Shown: positions 46,975-55,208 of the stretch, in pieces | How positions within the stretch are numbered: position 1 is the first letter of the stretch | Layout of the letters: every line of letters starts with the position of its first letter | Source of the DNA: Metabacillus endolithicus | Lineage (GTDB): Bacteria > Bacillota > Bacilli > Bacillales > Bacillaceae | NCBI RefSeq assembly: GCF_023078335.1 | Contig: NZ_CP095550.1 | Span: 2,090,001 to 2,154,000 of the forward strand | Reading direction: 5' to 3' | DNA length: 64,000 nucleotides | Made by a program: the position numbers and the translations under genes | Notes under the pieces: model-generated | Database searches by the model: none | What the model saw: the letters and a program-made list of their open reading frames with translations, nothing else | What the model was told of the DNA's origin: nothing

Positions 46975-47164
46975 GTAACTTTCTCCCCCTAAAATGTTAG
47001 TAAAATAAATCATTCGGTGAGAGCTGATAAGTATATGTCCGTACTTAGCAGAAAAAATGAGGAATTAGGACTGTTATTTTATTCCATTTGAAAGAGTCTA
47101 TGTAGTTTTTCAGAGAGATATGGGTACCTTGCCTCATTTGAGATAAGTCTACATCGTTTTTTCT

Positions 47165-47270
47165 AAAAGAAAAGCCCATGCGAGATTTCTCTCACATGAG
47201 CTTTCATCATCATAATATTCAACTGGCCACGGGACCTGTCCCTACGTCCCCGGGACGAGGAACCTGTCCC
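47165..47270 (-). repeat. Terminator hairpin plus GGGACAGG element behind nupC
   Basis: AAAAGCCCATGCGAGA-TTTC-TCTCACATGAGC (47171-47203) forms a terminator on the minus strand. It is followed toward the gene by two GGGAC elements, the second (GGGACGAGGAACCTGTCCC, 47252-47270) touching the nupC stop codon. The hairpin recurs at 53281, 53650, 60310 and 62336. Confidence 0.82.
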
Positions 47271-48518
47271 CTAGAACAACATACCAGCGATCGCAGCACT
47301 TAGTAGTGATGCCAATGCTCCGGCGATGACACAGCGCACGCCTAGTTTAGCAATGTCAGGGCGTCTGCTTGGGGCAAGACCACCTAAGCCGCCTAGAAGA
47401 ATAGCAAGTGATCCGAAGTTTGCAAATCCACATAAAGCAAAGCTAATAACAATGTTTGTTTTATCTGATAAATTAGCCATTTCAGGTGTAAATGCAGCAT
47501 ATGCTACAAATTCGTTTAAGACAATTTTTTGTCCGATGAAGCTACCAGCTTGAAGCGCCTCTGCCCAAGGTACACCGATCATAAAAGCAATTGGAGCAAA
47601 AACCCAACCTAATATCATTTCTAGAGAAAGTGATTCAAACCCGAACCAGCCACCAATTCCACCTAACATTCCGTTAACTAGTGCAATTAAAGCAATAAAT
47701 GCTAGTAACATTGCACCTACATTAAGAGCTAAACCTAATCCATCAGATGCCCCGCGTGCTGCTGCATCAATTACGTTTGCTGGTTCGTCCTCTTTATCAT
47801 CAATATCTTCTGTTGAATTCATTGATTCAGCTGTTGCCGCAGTTTGTGCTTCTACTGCATTTTTTGTTTCAGGAATCATGATTTTTGCCATGATTAAGCC
47901 TGCAGGTGCTGCCATAAAACTTGCTGCTAACAGATATTCAAGTGGTACACCCATTAGTGAATATCCAATTAAAACAGAACCTGCAACAGATGCAAGACCA
48001 CCTGTCATAACCGCAAAAAGCTCAGATTGTGTCATTTTTGCAATATACGGACGAATAACTAATGGTGCTTCTGTTTGTCCAACAAAAATATTCGCTGCCG
48101 CTGACATTGATTCTGATTTACTAGTTCCTAATAGCTTTGAAAGTCCACCACCAATGATCTTAACAACCCACTGCATAATGCCAACATAGTAAAGAACTGA
48201 AATTAGCGAAGAAAAGAAAATGATAACTGTCAAAACTTGAAAGGCAAAAATAAATCCAATCCCTTCATTTCCTATTAAACCACCAAATAAGAACGTTACA
48301 CCTTCATTTGTGTAGCTCGTAATATCTTGTATCTTCGTAGATAACCAGTTAAGCGCTTTTTGTCCAAGCTCCCATTTTAAAACAATAAAAGCAAATAATA
48401 TTTGAATGGCAAGTCCACCTAAGACTGTACGATAATTAATTGCTTTCTTATTGTTTGAGAATAAAAATGCAATTCCTAAAATAAAAACAATGCCCATAAT
48501 TCCCCAAAGAAAATTCAT
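47271..48518 (-). CDS. nupC: Concentrative nucleoside transporter (NupC family)
   Basis: About 415 residues with roughly ten membrane helices. CNT-family signatures are present: [40 protein letters not shown], and [20 protein letters not shown]. It imports nucleosides with H+ or Na+. A hydrophilic insert (about 220-250) lies in the middle. ATG 48518 follows GGGGGATC; ATG 48533 overlaps that ribosome site. It is divergent from a TrmB-type regulator and has a palindrome upstream that is shared with the purine salvage operon. Confidence 0.92.
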   Translation of the reverse strand: MNFLWGIMGIVFILGIAFLFSNNKKAINYRTVLGGLAIQILFAFIVLKWELGQKALNWLSTKIQDITSYTNEGVTFLFGGLIGNEGIGFIFAFQVLTVIIFFSSLISVLYYVGIMQWVVKIIGGGLSKLLGTSKSESMSAAANIFVGQTEAPLVIRPYIAKMTQSELFAVMTGGLASVAGSVLIGYSLMGVPLEYLLAASFMAAPAGLIMAKIMIPETKNAVEAQTAATAESMNSTEDIDDKEDEPANVIDAAARGASDGLGLALNVGAMLLAFIALIALVNGMLGGIGGWFGFESLSLEMILGWVFAPIAFMIGVPWAEALQAGSFIGQKIVLNEFVAYAAFTPEMANLSDKTNIVISFALCGFANFGSLAILLGGLGGLAPSRRPDIAKLGVRCVIAGALASLLSAAIAGMLF

Positions 48519-48605
48519 TATGGATCCCCCCATATTTTAAATTAAATAAAACTGTAATCCCTTTCATTTCACAATATGTCAGATGTCCTACCTCTATAAA
48601 TTATG

Positions 48606-48633
48606 TTAAGTTACCACTAGATTAGTAACCGCA
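48606..48633. promoter_or_regulatory. Operator candidate upstream of nupC / TrmB-type regulator
   Basis: TTAAGTTACC-ACTAGATT-AGTAACCGCA. It is an imperfect inverted repeat that matches the perfect palindrome at 53084-53111 in both arms and the first spacer bases. It lies in the divergent gap between nupC and the regulator gene. Confidence 0.65.
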
Positions 48634-48794
48634 TACATAGCATACATTATTAAAGTATTGTTTGTCAAACTAGTTTTGGTGGGAGAAGTCGAATTTTGTC
48701 GATTACCAGATACCCAGTGGCATAATACCTCCATTTAACTTATTATATTTAGTAGATAGTATGTACGAAAATGTGGTTAGTTATAGGAGGATTT

Positions 48795-49556
48795 ATGTTA
48801 CAGAAGTTTGGTTTTTCACAATATGAAAGTAGTGTTTATGAAGTTCTAGTATCTAGTGAGGAGCCAATGGATGCTACTAACATTGTTAAATATTCAGGTG
48901 TTCCAAAATCAAAGGTCTATGAAGTTATATCTCGTATGATTGAAAAAGGGATGATACTAGACTCTGTTTCTGAAAACAAAAAGTATTATACCGCGTTGCC
49001 ATTATCACTTGCAATCGAAAAATTAAATACAGAATTTCAAAAAGATTTAAAACAGCTAGAAAACATTAATTTTCAAAAAAAGTCATATTATGATGAACAT
49101 GTTTGGAGTTTGAAGGTTGATACTTCAATTCGGGCACAAAGCAAACAGCTTGTTCAAGATGCGAAGAACTCTATTCGAATTTCAACTTGGAATGAAGATC
49201 TTGAAGAGTATTTACCACTATTAATTGAAAAGGAAAAACAAGGACTGGATGTTGAGGTATTAGTAGTCGGCAGCATTGACACACCTCTATCAAATATTCA
49301 TGCCCTTATTCCAGCATCAGAACACCAGTCACTCGAACACTTTCGCTTAATTATTGTAGATGAAAAAGAAGTGATATTCGCTGGTATGGAAGAGAGTGCC
49401 TGGCAGGCCTTAAAAACAATGTCCAAGCCATTTATTAAGATTTTTACAGAATTCTTCTACCATGATCTTGCTCTAGCAAAAATTAATGAAAAGCATTATG
49501 ATCTGCTAATGAGTGATCCTGATATAAAAAGTACCCTCATGAAATTAAGATACTAA
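48795..49556 (+). CDS. TrmB-family transcriptional regulator
   Basis: About 253 residues from ATG 48795 (AGGAGG upstream; the longer frame to 48771 is less likely). The N-terminal winged helix of the TrmB type (LQKFGFSQYESSVYEVLVSS, VPKSKVYEVISRMIEKGMI) is followed by a C-terminal phospholipase-D-like effector domain (about 105-250). TrmB regulators sense sugars or nucleosides. The shared palindromes and its place among nucleoside genes suggest it controls nupC and the operon at 49594-53029. Confidence 0.82.
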   Translation: MLQKFGFSQYESSVYEVLVSSEEPMDATNIVKYSGVPKSKVYEVISRMIEKGMILDSVSENKKYYTALPLSLAIEKLNTEFQKDLKQLENINFQKKSYYDEHVWSLKVDTSIRAQSKQLVQDAKNSIRISTWNEDLEEYLPLLIEKEKQGLDVEVLVVGSIDTPLSNIHALIPASEHQSLEHFRLIIVDEKEVIFAGMEESAWQALKTMSKPFIKIFTEFFYHDLALAKINEKHYDLLMSDPDIKSTLMKLRY

Positions 49557-49590
49557 TTAGAAAAAACCACTATAGAGTGGTTTTTTCTAA
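49557..49590. terminator. Bidirectional terminator between the regulator and the permease gene
   Basis: TTAGAAAAAACCACT pairs with AGTGGTTTTTTCTAA around a 4-nt loop, between convergent stops. Confidence 0.88.
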
Positions 49591-49593
49591 TTC

Positions 49594-50883
49594 CTAATGC
49601 AAAAGTAAAGCCGAAGCAACAACATTCAACAGAAACAGAGTTGAAATCACATAAATCAGAGGTGAAACCTGCTTCCATTTACCAATAGCGATTTTCACAA
49701 TCGGATACACAATAAAGCCGAACGCCAATCCATCGGCAATACTTGATGTCATAGGGATACAAATGATAATTAAAAACGCAGGAAATCCCTCTGAAAGATC
49801 ATGAAACGGAATGTCTTTCACCGATGACATCATAAGCGCCCCTATTAAAATCAACACAGGTGCAACGGCATTTCCAGGGATTAGTTGAATCAAAGGCATG
49901 GCAAAGATCGATAATCCAAATAAAATAGCTGCTACAAAAGCAGGTATCCCCGTTCTTCCACCTTCCGAAATTCCTGCTGCACTTTCAGCAGAAGCGATTG
50001 TTGGACTTGTCCCAACTACTCCTGAAGCAATCGTTGAAATCGCAACCGCTTTGTAAGCACGAGGAAATTTCTTCATATCAGGCAGCATTCCGCTAAGTAA
50101 CCCCATATTTTCAAATAATACAATCATCGTCATTGAAAAAACAGCGATCCAAAATGGGATTTGTAGTAAATTCAATTCGCTTAATTGAAATAAATTGTTA
50201 TTCGATGTTTGGAAGTCCACGATACTACTATGTTTTCCATCAGTAAGTGCAATTGTCATCACACTCGTCACAACAATTCCAATTAATAAACTACCTTTAA
50301 TATTCCGAACAAATAGTATTAAGGTGATGATAATTCCTACAATTGTTGAGACTGTCACTGGACTATTCAACTGCCCAAGTGCCAACATGGTTGTTTCACT
50401 AGATTGGATGATTCCACCCTTTTGTAAGCCTATAAAAGTAAGAAATAGTCCTATTCCAACGGTAATTCCATGCTTTAATGAAGTCGGAACCGATTCTAGT
50501 ATTTTATGTCCATACGAAGACATGCTAACAATAAAGAAAAATAAACCTGACAAGACGATCACTAACATCCCTTGTTGAACGGAAAGCCCTAGTGATTGAA
50601 CCATTGTATAGCTAAAAAAGGCGTTAACTCCCATACCAGGAATCATAATAATTGGGGCATTCACCCATAAAGCCATTAGTAGACATCCTATAACGGAGGC
50701 CACAATCGTTGCAATGACAGAAGCACCTAAAGGAATTCCGGCATCTTTTAAAATTAAAGGATTCGCCAATATGATATAAGCACATGTGAAAAATGAAGTA
50801 AAACCTGCCATAACCTCCGTTTTAAAGGTGGTCTTATTTTCTGCAAGCTGAAAATGTTCATTTAATTTTGAAGCATCATTCAT
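49594..50883 (-). CDS. NCS2-family purine permease (PbuG/AzgA type)
   Basis: 429 residues, about 12-14 membrane segments. Signatures of the hypoxanthine/guanine branch are seen: TEVMAGFTSFFTCAYIILAN, NAFFSYTMVQSLGLS and TSPTIASAESAAGISEGGRT. It imports free purine bases with protons. It is the last gene of the salvage operon, 8 nt behind the phosphorylase gene. Confidence 0.88.
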   Translation of the reverse strand: MNDASKLNEHFQLAENKTTFKTEVMAGFTSFFTCAYIILANPLILKDAGIPLGASVIATIVASVIGCLLMALWVNAPIIMIPGMGVNAFFSYTMVQSLGLSVQQGMLVIVLSGLFFFIVSMSSYGHKILESVPTSLKHGITVGIGLFLTFIGLQKGGIIQSSETTMLALGQLNSPVTVSTIVGIIITLILFVRNIKGSLLIGIVVTSVMTIALTDGKHSSIVDFQTSNNNLFQLSELNLLQIPFWIAVFSMTMIVLFENMGLLSGMLPDMKKFPRAYKAVAISTIASGVVGTSPTIASAESAAGISEGGRTGIPAFVAAILFGLSIFAMPLIQLIPGNAVAPVLILIGALMMSSVKDIPFHDLSEGFPAFLIIICIPMTSSIADGLAFGFIVYPIVKIAIGKWKQVSPLIYVISTLFLLNVVASALLLH

Positions 50884-50891
50884 TCCTCCGT

Positions 50892-51704
50892 CTACAGCTC
50901 ACTAACAATTTCTTTTACTAACAATAAAAATTGAGCTTTAATGTTCTCCGTTGTTTCCATGACCTCTTCATGTGTTAAAGAAGCCTGAGATATACCTGCA
51001 GCCATATTGCTTATACAAGAAATACCGAGCACCTCTAACTCCGCGTGCCTAGCCACGATTACCTCTGGAACTGTTGACATTCCAACTGCATCTGCACCTA
51101 AAACACTTAAAAGTTTGATCTCAGCTGGCGTTTCATAGCTAGGTCCAAGCATACCAGCGTAAACACCTTCTACAACGTTTATGTTATTGTTATTTGCCAC
51201 ATTTTTTGCTAATTGTATTAAGCTTTTTGAATAGGCCTCAGACATATCCGGGAACCTTACGCCACCTTCATTTGGACCGATTAACGGATTTTGAGAGGTC
51301 ATATTTATGTGATCGTTAATGATCATTAAATCACCTGGTTTAAAATTAGGATGTATCCCTCCAGCCGCATTTGTCACAATTAGCTGCGTAACACCAAGAG
51401 CTTTCATGATCTTGATTGGATATGTAACAGCATCAAGAGAATGGCCTTCATAAAAATGAAAACGTCCTTGCATGGCGATTACTTGTTTCCCTTTTAATTC
51501 TCCGATAACTAAACGACCTTGATGACCTGACACGGTTGAAACAGGAAAATGAGGAATTTCATCATAGTTAATATAGATTGCGTTCTCAATTTCCTCTGCT
51601 AATACTCCAAGTCCAGATCCTAAAACTAGTCCTACTGTAGGGGCAAGTTTAATTTTTGATTCGATATATTCCTTTGTTTCTTGAATTCTTTCACTATTTT
51701 TCAT
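50892..51704 (-). CDS. Purine-nucleoside phosphorylase (PunA/PupG family)
   Basis: 270 residues. Trimeric PNP signatures: GLVLGSGLGVLAEEIENA, STVSGHQGRLVIG, GRFHFYEGHSLDAVTYPIKI, VTNAAGGIHPNFKPGDLM and VGMSTVPEVIVARHAELEVL. It splits guanosine/inosine-type nucleosides with phosphate. Flanked by a deaminase gene 17 nt upstream and a base permease downstream, so nucleosides are deaminated, split, and bases exchanged. Confidence 0.94.
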   Translation of the reverse strand: MKNSERIQETKEYIESKIKLAPTVGLVLGSGLGVLAEEIENAIYINYDEIPHFPVSTVSGHQGRLVIGELKGKQVIAMQGRFHFYEGHSLDAVTYPIKIMKALGVTQLIVTNAAGGIHPNFKPGDLMIINDHINMTSQNPLIGPNEGGVRFPDMSEAYSKSLIQLAKNVANNNNINVVEGVYAGMLGPSYETPAEIKLLSVLGADAVGMSTVPEVIVARHAELEVLGISCISNMAAGISQASLTHEEVMETTENIKAQFLLLVKEIVSEL

Positions 51705-51721
51705 TGCTTTCTCCCTCCAGG

Positions 51722-53029
51722 TTAGCTAATAAGTTCTCTTTTTAACCGATTTGCTTCTGCTATTATTTTTTCTTCATCAATCGTTAAGCAGACTCCCTCT
51801 TTCACGACTTGTTTGCCGTCAATATAAACATCACAAACATCGCTTCCCTTAGCTGCATTTACTAAATGCGAATATGCCTCACTAACTGGTTGTAAATGGG
51901 CTTTGTCATAAGGGTATATCGTGATAAAATCAGCTTTTTTCCCAACTTTCAAGGAACCTGTATGCCCCATTCCAATCGCTTCTGCCCCGATTCTTGTTGC
52001 TAAAGCTAATGTTTTCTCAGCAGGTAGCTTCGTTGCGTCTTTATACATTCCTTTTTGCAGCAAAGCAGCCACTCTCATTTCCTCAAACATATCCAAGTTA
52101 TTGTTGGAAGCCGCACTATCAGTCGCAATTCCCACTTTGATATCTTTATCTAGAAGACTAACAATATCGGCAATCCCTGATCCTAGCTTCAAATTACTTA
52201 TTGGATTATGAGCAACTCTTACATCATATTCTTTTAAAATGTCTCGTTCTCCATCATTAAGAACCACTCCATGTGCCATTACAGTTGGCTGATTAAATAT
52301 CCCTAATTTGCGTAGATACTCAACCGGACGAGCTCCAAAGCGTTTTTCTATATCCAAAATTTCATATTCTGTTTCTGACACGTGAATATGGATCATTAAC
52401 TCATTTTCATCCGCAATTCTAAGGCTTTCTAGTAGAGCATCTGTTGTACAGGAATACGGACTGTGCGGTGCAACCATTGTTGTAAACCTTCCATCTGTGA
52501 CAGTTTTGTAGATTTTAGCAAAACGCTCTGCTTCTACTAAATTTGTTTTTTGTTCTTCTGGGGTGCCCATGCTGAAGATTGTATGAGAAAAAGCCCCTCG
52601 AATCCCTGTATTCATGATGGATTCCATTACCACATCAGAATCGATTCCATTCGGGTTAAACATATCGGAGAATGTGGTCGTCCCTGTTTTTAACATTTCT
52701 AAAATTCCAAGCTGAGCACTGACAGAAGCAATCTCTGATGTATACTGTTGTTCCAGTGGCCATATCTTCGTCTCCAACCACGGCTTTAGCAGCATATCAT
52801 CTCCACTACCTCGTAATAGTGTCATTAAAATATGTGAATGCGCATTAACCAGACCTGGAAGCACCCATTTTCCTTTTAAATCAACGACTTGGTCAACATC
52901 AGCTAATTCCGATAACTGCTTACCTATATAAGTAATTTGCTGGTCTTCGGTCATCATCATGCCATTTTCATAGACTTGGTTATCATGATCAAAAGAAAAG
53001 AATGTGGCATTAATATAAGCTGTTTTCAT
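51722..53029 (-). CDS. Amidohydrolase, MTA/SAH deaminase-like (adenosine-type deaminase)
   Basis: 435 residues. Zinc ligands of the MtaD/TrzA branch are present: GLVNAHSHILMTLLRG, MVAPHSPYSC, IHVSETEYE, AHGVVLND, and GIATDSAASNNNLD. Enzymes of this type deaminate 5'-methylthioadenosine, S-adenosylhomocysteine or adenosine. With a PNP and purine permease downstream, adenosine to inosine is the most likely task here. First gene of the operon; an operator palindrome overlaps its promoter. Confidence 0.87.
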   Translation of the reverse strand: MKTAYINATFFSFDHDNQVYENGMMMTEDQQITYIGKQLSELADVDQVVDLKGKWVLPGLVNAHSHILMTLLRGSGDDMLLKPWLETKIWPLEQQYTSEIASVSAQLGILEMLKTGTTTFSDMFNPNGIDSDVVMESIMNTGIRGAFSHTIFSMGTPEEQKTNLVEAERFAKIYKTVTDGRFTTMVAPHSPYSCTTDALLESLRIADENELMIHIHVSETEYEILDIEKRFGARPVEYLRKLGIFNQPTVMAHGVVLNDGERDILKEYDVRVAHNPISNLKLGSGIADIVSLLDKDIKVGIATDSAASNNNLDMFEEMRVAALLQKGMYKDATKLPAEKTLALATRIGAEAIGMGHTGSLKVGKKADFITIYPYDKAHLQPVSEAYSHLVNAAKGSDVCDVYIDGKQVVKEGVCLTIDEEKIIAEANRLKRELIS

Positions 53030-53057
53030 TCTATTGAACTCCTCCTTTTCTGGGTTT

Positions 53058-53111
53058 TCATTGTATCCGCTTCCTAAAGTGTTTTAGGTTACCACTATAA
53101 AGGTAACCTAA
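53058..53111 (-). promoter_or_regulatory. Operator palindrome and promoter of the purine salvage operon
   Basis: A perfect inverted repeat TTAGGTTACC-ACTATAAA-GGTAACCTAA (53084-53111) lies 55 nt upstream of the deaminase start. On the minus strand TTAACA and, 18 nt later, TATAGT form a promoter whose -10 lies inside the palindrome spacer, so a bound protein would block transcription. A related site lies at 48606-48633. Confidence 0.72.
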
Positions 53112-53169
53112 ATGCATTGTTAATAGATTACACGGCAAGGGCAGTTGTTGTCAAGGTGCCTTGTCCAGA

Positions 53170-53370
53170 GGGACAGGTTCACTGTCCCAATTCATGTGGC
53201 GGCGGGACAGCGGGACAGGTCCTCTGTCCCGCTTCTTGTGAAGGGAGATGGTTAGAGAAGAACTATGGGTGCCTTAAAAACAAAAAAGCCCACGTGAGAT
53301 TTTTCTCATGTGAGCTTTCTTATTCATTTTTAAAGATCTAAAGATGTGAGTGGGACGAGGAACCTAGTCA
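53170..53370. repeat. Composite element: palindromes flanking a terminator hairpin (copy 1)
   Basis: GGGACAGG palindromes at 53170-53188 and 53212-53230, the hairpin AAAGCCCACGTGAGA-TTT-TTCTCATGTGAGC (about 53283-53318), then a decayed reverse copy (GGGACGAGGAACCTAGTC, 53352-53369). No gene. The region lies between the ROK gene and the purine operon promoter. Confidence 0.78.
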
Positions 53371-53512
53371 CATGTCCTTTATGGTCCAAATTTATTCTCG
53401 TTACAGTGTAATTTAGTTAGTAAGAGCCTGAATTGGTTGATTTTATAATGAGAAAGCATCAAAACTAGCAAAAAGTGATCAACAAAAGGGTTCTTCGGAT
53501 AAAGCAAACAGG

Positions 53513-53608
53513 TTTATCTTCGATTCTTAGCATTTTATCTACGATAAATAGAGATTTATCTTCGATTATTCTGGATTTATCTTCGATTCTGAGAATTTAT
53601 CTCCGATT
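53513..53608. repeat. Array of five TTTATCTTCGATT cores with 21-bp period
   Basis: Cores begin at 53513, 53534, 53555, 53576 and 53596 (TTTATCTTCGATT, TTTATCTACGAT, then three further TTTATCTTCGATT or TTTATCTCCGATT). Steps are 21, 21, 21 and 20 bp, two helical turns, with unrelated DNA between the cores. Confidence 0.75.
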
Positions 53609-53644
53609 AGACACTTTCCGACAAAATTTGCACCTTTCAAGTTC

Positions 53645-53818
53645 TAGCAGGCAAAAAGCCCACACAAGATATCTCTTATCTCTCGAATGAGCTTTCTTCA
53701 TCATCATATTATTATTGTATGAAAAGACGAGAGCTGGCCGAGGTGCCTGTCCCCTCGGCCCAGCCAACCTCTGCCCAACCTCGACCAACCTCCGAAAGTG
53801 GGACAAGGAACCTGTCCC
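53645..53818 (-). repeat. Terminator hairpin plus GGGACAGG palindrome behind the ROK gene
   Basis: A longer, imperfect version of the shared hairpin (AAAAAGCCCACACAAGATAT then CGAATGAGCTTTC, 53651-53697). Toward the gene come GGTGCCTGTCCCCTCGGCCC and a perfect reverse copy GGGACAAGGAACCTGTCCC (53800-53818), which ends 11 nt from the ROK stop codon. Confidence 0.75.
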
Positions 53819-53829
53819 TACTGTAACCC

Positions 53830-55038
53830 CTACTGCAACCCACCAACCTTAAACATCTCCCGCAGCACCAGCGCAACTGCTCCTAATACCATCCCTTTTT
53901 TTCCTAATTCTGAGCAAACAATTGAAACTTCTTCCTTTGAGCTTCTAATGGTGTATTTTTGGACCATATCTCTTACTCGGGATAATAGGATATCTCCTTC
54001 TTCAAAAATACTACCCTCTAAAATAATTTTTGTCGGTTTCAATATATTAATCAAGTTTGCTGTTGCTATCCCTAATGATTCACCTGAATCTACAAGGATC
54101 TTTTTCGCAAGTTCGTCGCCTTCTTTGGCTGCGCGGAATATAACAGGAATTGAAAGTTCAGTTTCTGTCATAACGGAATCTTTCTTTTCCTGAAGCTTCC
54201 TCTTCGCTCGATCTATAATAGCAATTTCTGAAGCGTACGCCTCTAAGCATCCATGGTTTCCACATTGACAGCGCGGTCCATTGATATTGACGATGGTGTG
54301 CCCGATTTCTCCTGCTGTGTTAAACGAGCTTTTATAGATCTCGTTATTAATAACAATTCCCGAACCAATTCCTCGGCCAACACTGATACAAATAAAGTCT
54401 GAGATTTCTTGTCCTTGACCGAACCAGCTTTCTCCGATGGCTAACGCTCTTACATCATTTTCTACGATCACTGGTATGGAGTATTCTTTTTCTAGAATTT
54501 CTTTAAGGTGAATATCTTCTAAGTGTAAATGTGGTGAAAAAATAGCGATTCCGTTTTCAGGGTCAACTAATCCGTGCATAGCAAAACCAATGCCAAGAAT
54601 CAGGTTTTTTTCTACATTTGTTTCTTCCATTACATAAGAGATACTAGACTTTATCATTTCAATAAACTCTTCTTTTGAAGGCAACTCTGTTATATCTTTT
54701 TTATAATCAAAAACCATTTTTCCATCCATTGTTGTTAAAATGACGCGGATAACTTCGGCGGCAGCATAGACACCAACAACGTAGTAGGCTGAATAGTTGA
54801 TTCGTAACATGATTGGCTTTCTACCACCCGCTACTGCTGTATCTGATTTTTCCTCTGTAATTAAATTTCTTTCTGCCAACTCACTTACTAGAGCACCAAC
54901 GGTTGGTTTTGTTAACTTGGTTAACTTTGCGATTTCCGCTCTTGAAATTGGTTCTTTTAGTCGGATTAAATTCAGGATGGTTGATTGATTTTGCGATTTC
55001 ATCCCTTCGAAGCTTCCTATGTTAAGACTATATATCAT
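53830..55038 (-). CDS. ROK-family transcriptional regulator (XylR/NagC type)
   Basis: 402 residues. N-terminal winged helix (about 18-75; LNLIRLKEPISRAEIAKLTK, PTVGALVSELAERNLI) and a ROK sugar-kinase-like domain (about 85-400) with the zinc motif CQCGNHGCLEAYAS and the GRGIGSGIVI loop. Such proteins repress sugar genes until their sugar binds. It is the likely regulator of the GH2/ABC operon just upstream; similar A/T dyads occur before both units. Confidence 0.87.
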   Translation of the reverse strand: MIYSLNIGSFEGMKSQNQSTILNLIRLKEPISRAEIAKLTKLTKPTVGALVSELAERNLITEEKSDTAVAGGRKPIMLRINYSAYYVVGVYAAAEVIRVILTTMDGKMVFDYKKDITELPSKEEFIEMIKSSISYVMEETNVEKNLILGIGFAMHGLVDPENGIAIFSPHLHLEDIHLKEILEKEYSIPVIVENDVRALAIGESWFGQGQEISDFICISVGRGIGSGIVINNEIYKSSFNTAGEIGHTIVNINGPRCQCGNHGCLEAYASEIAIIDRAKRKLQEKKDSVMTETELSIPVIFRAAKEGDELAKKILVDSGESLGIATANLINILKPTKIILEGSIFEEGDILLSRVRDMVQKYTIRSSKEEVSIVCSELGKKGMVLGAVALVLREMFKVGGLQ

Positions 55039-55082
55039 GCCCCTACACCTCTATTTTGTATATCTACCGTAACAATATATTA

Positions 55083-55110
55083 AAAAAGTTAAATTATTTA
55101 ATTAATTTGA
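55083..55110. promoter_or_regulatory. A/T-rich dyad upstream of the ROK gene (operator candidate)
   Basis: AAAAGTTAAATTATTTAATT, with nested TTAAAT/TTTAA dyads. It resembles the site at 60181-60211 in front of the binding-protein gene. Confidence 0.4.
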
Positions 55111-55164
55111 TTTCATTATAAACCATTTAAGGGTTGTGATAAATATCCTACCTAAAGTGACAGT

Positions 55165-55204
55165 AAAAAATCCTTATGCTCGAAAAGAACACAAGGATTT
55201 TTTT
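55165..55204 (-). terminator. Terminator of the GH2/ABC operon
   Basis: AAAAATCCTT pairs with AAGGATTTTT around a 17-nt loop; on the minus strand T-rich sequence follows. It lies just behind the GH2 stop codon. Confidence 0.82.
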
Positions 55205-55208
55205 AAAC

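Noticed and set aside
53475..53690. Plus-strand open frame with SSIL repeats
   Set aside because: The repeated residues are a translation of the 21-bp phased DNA array; no start signal.
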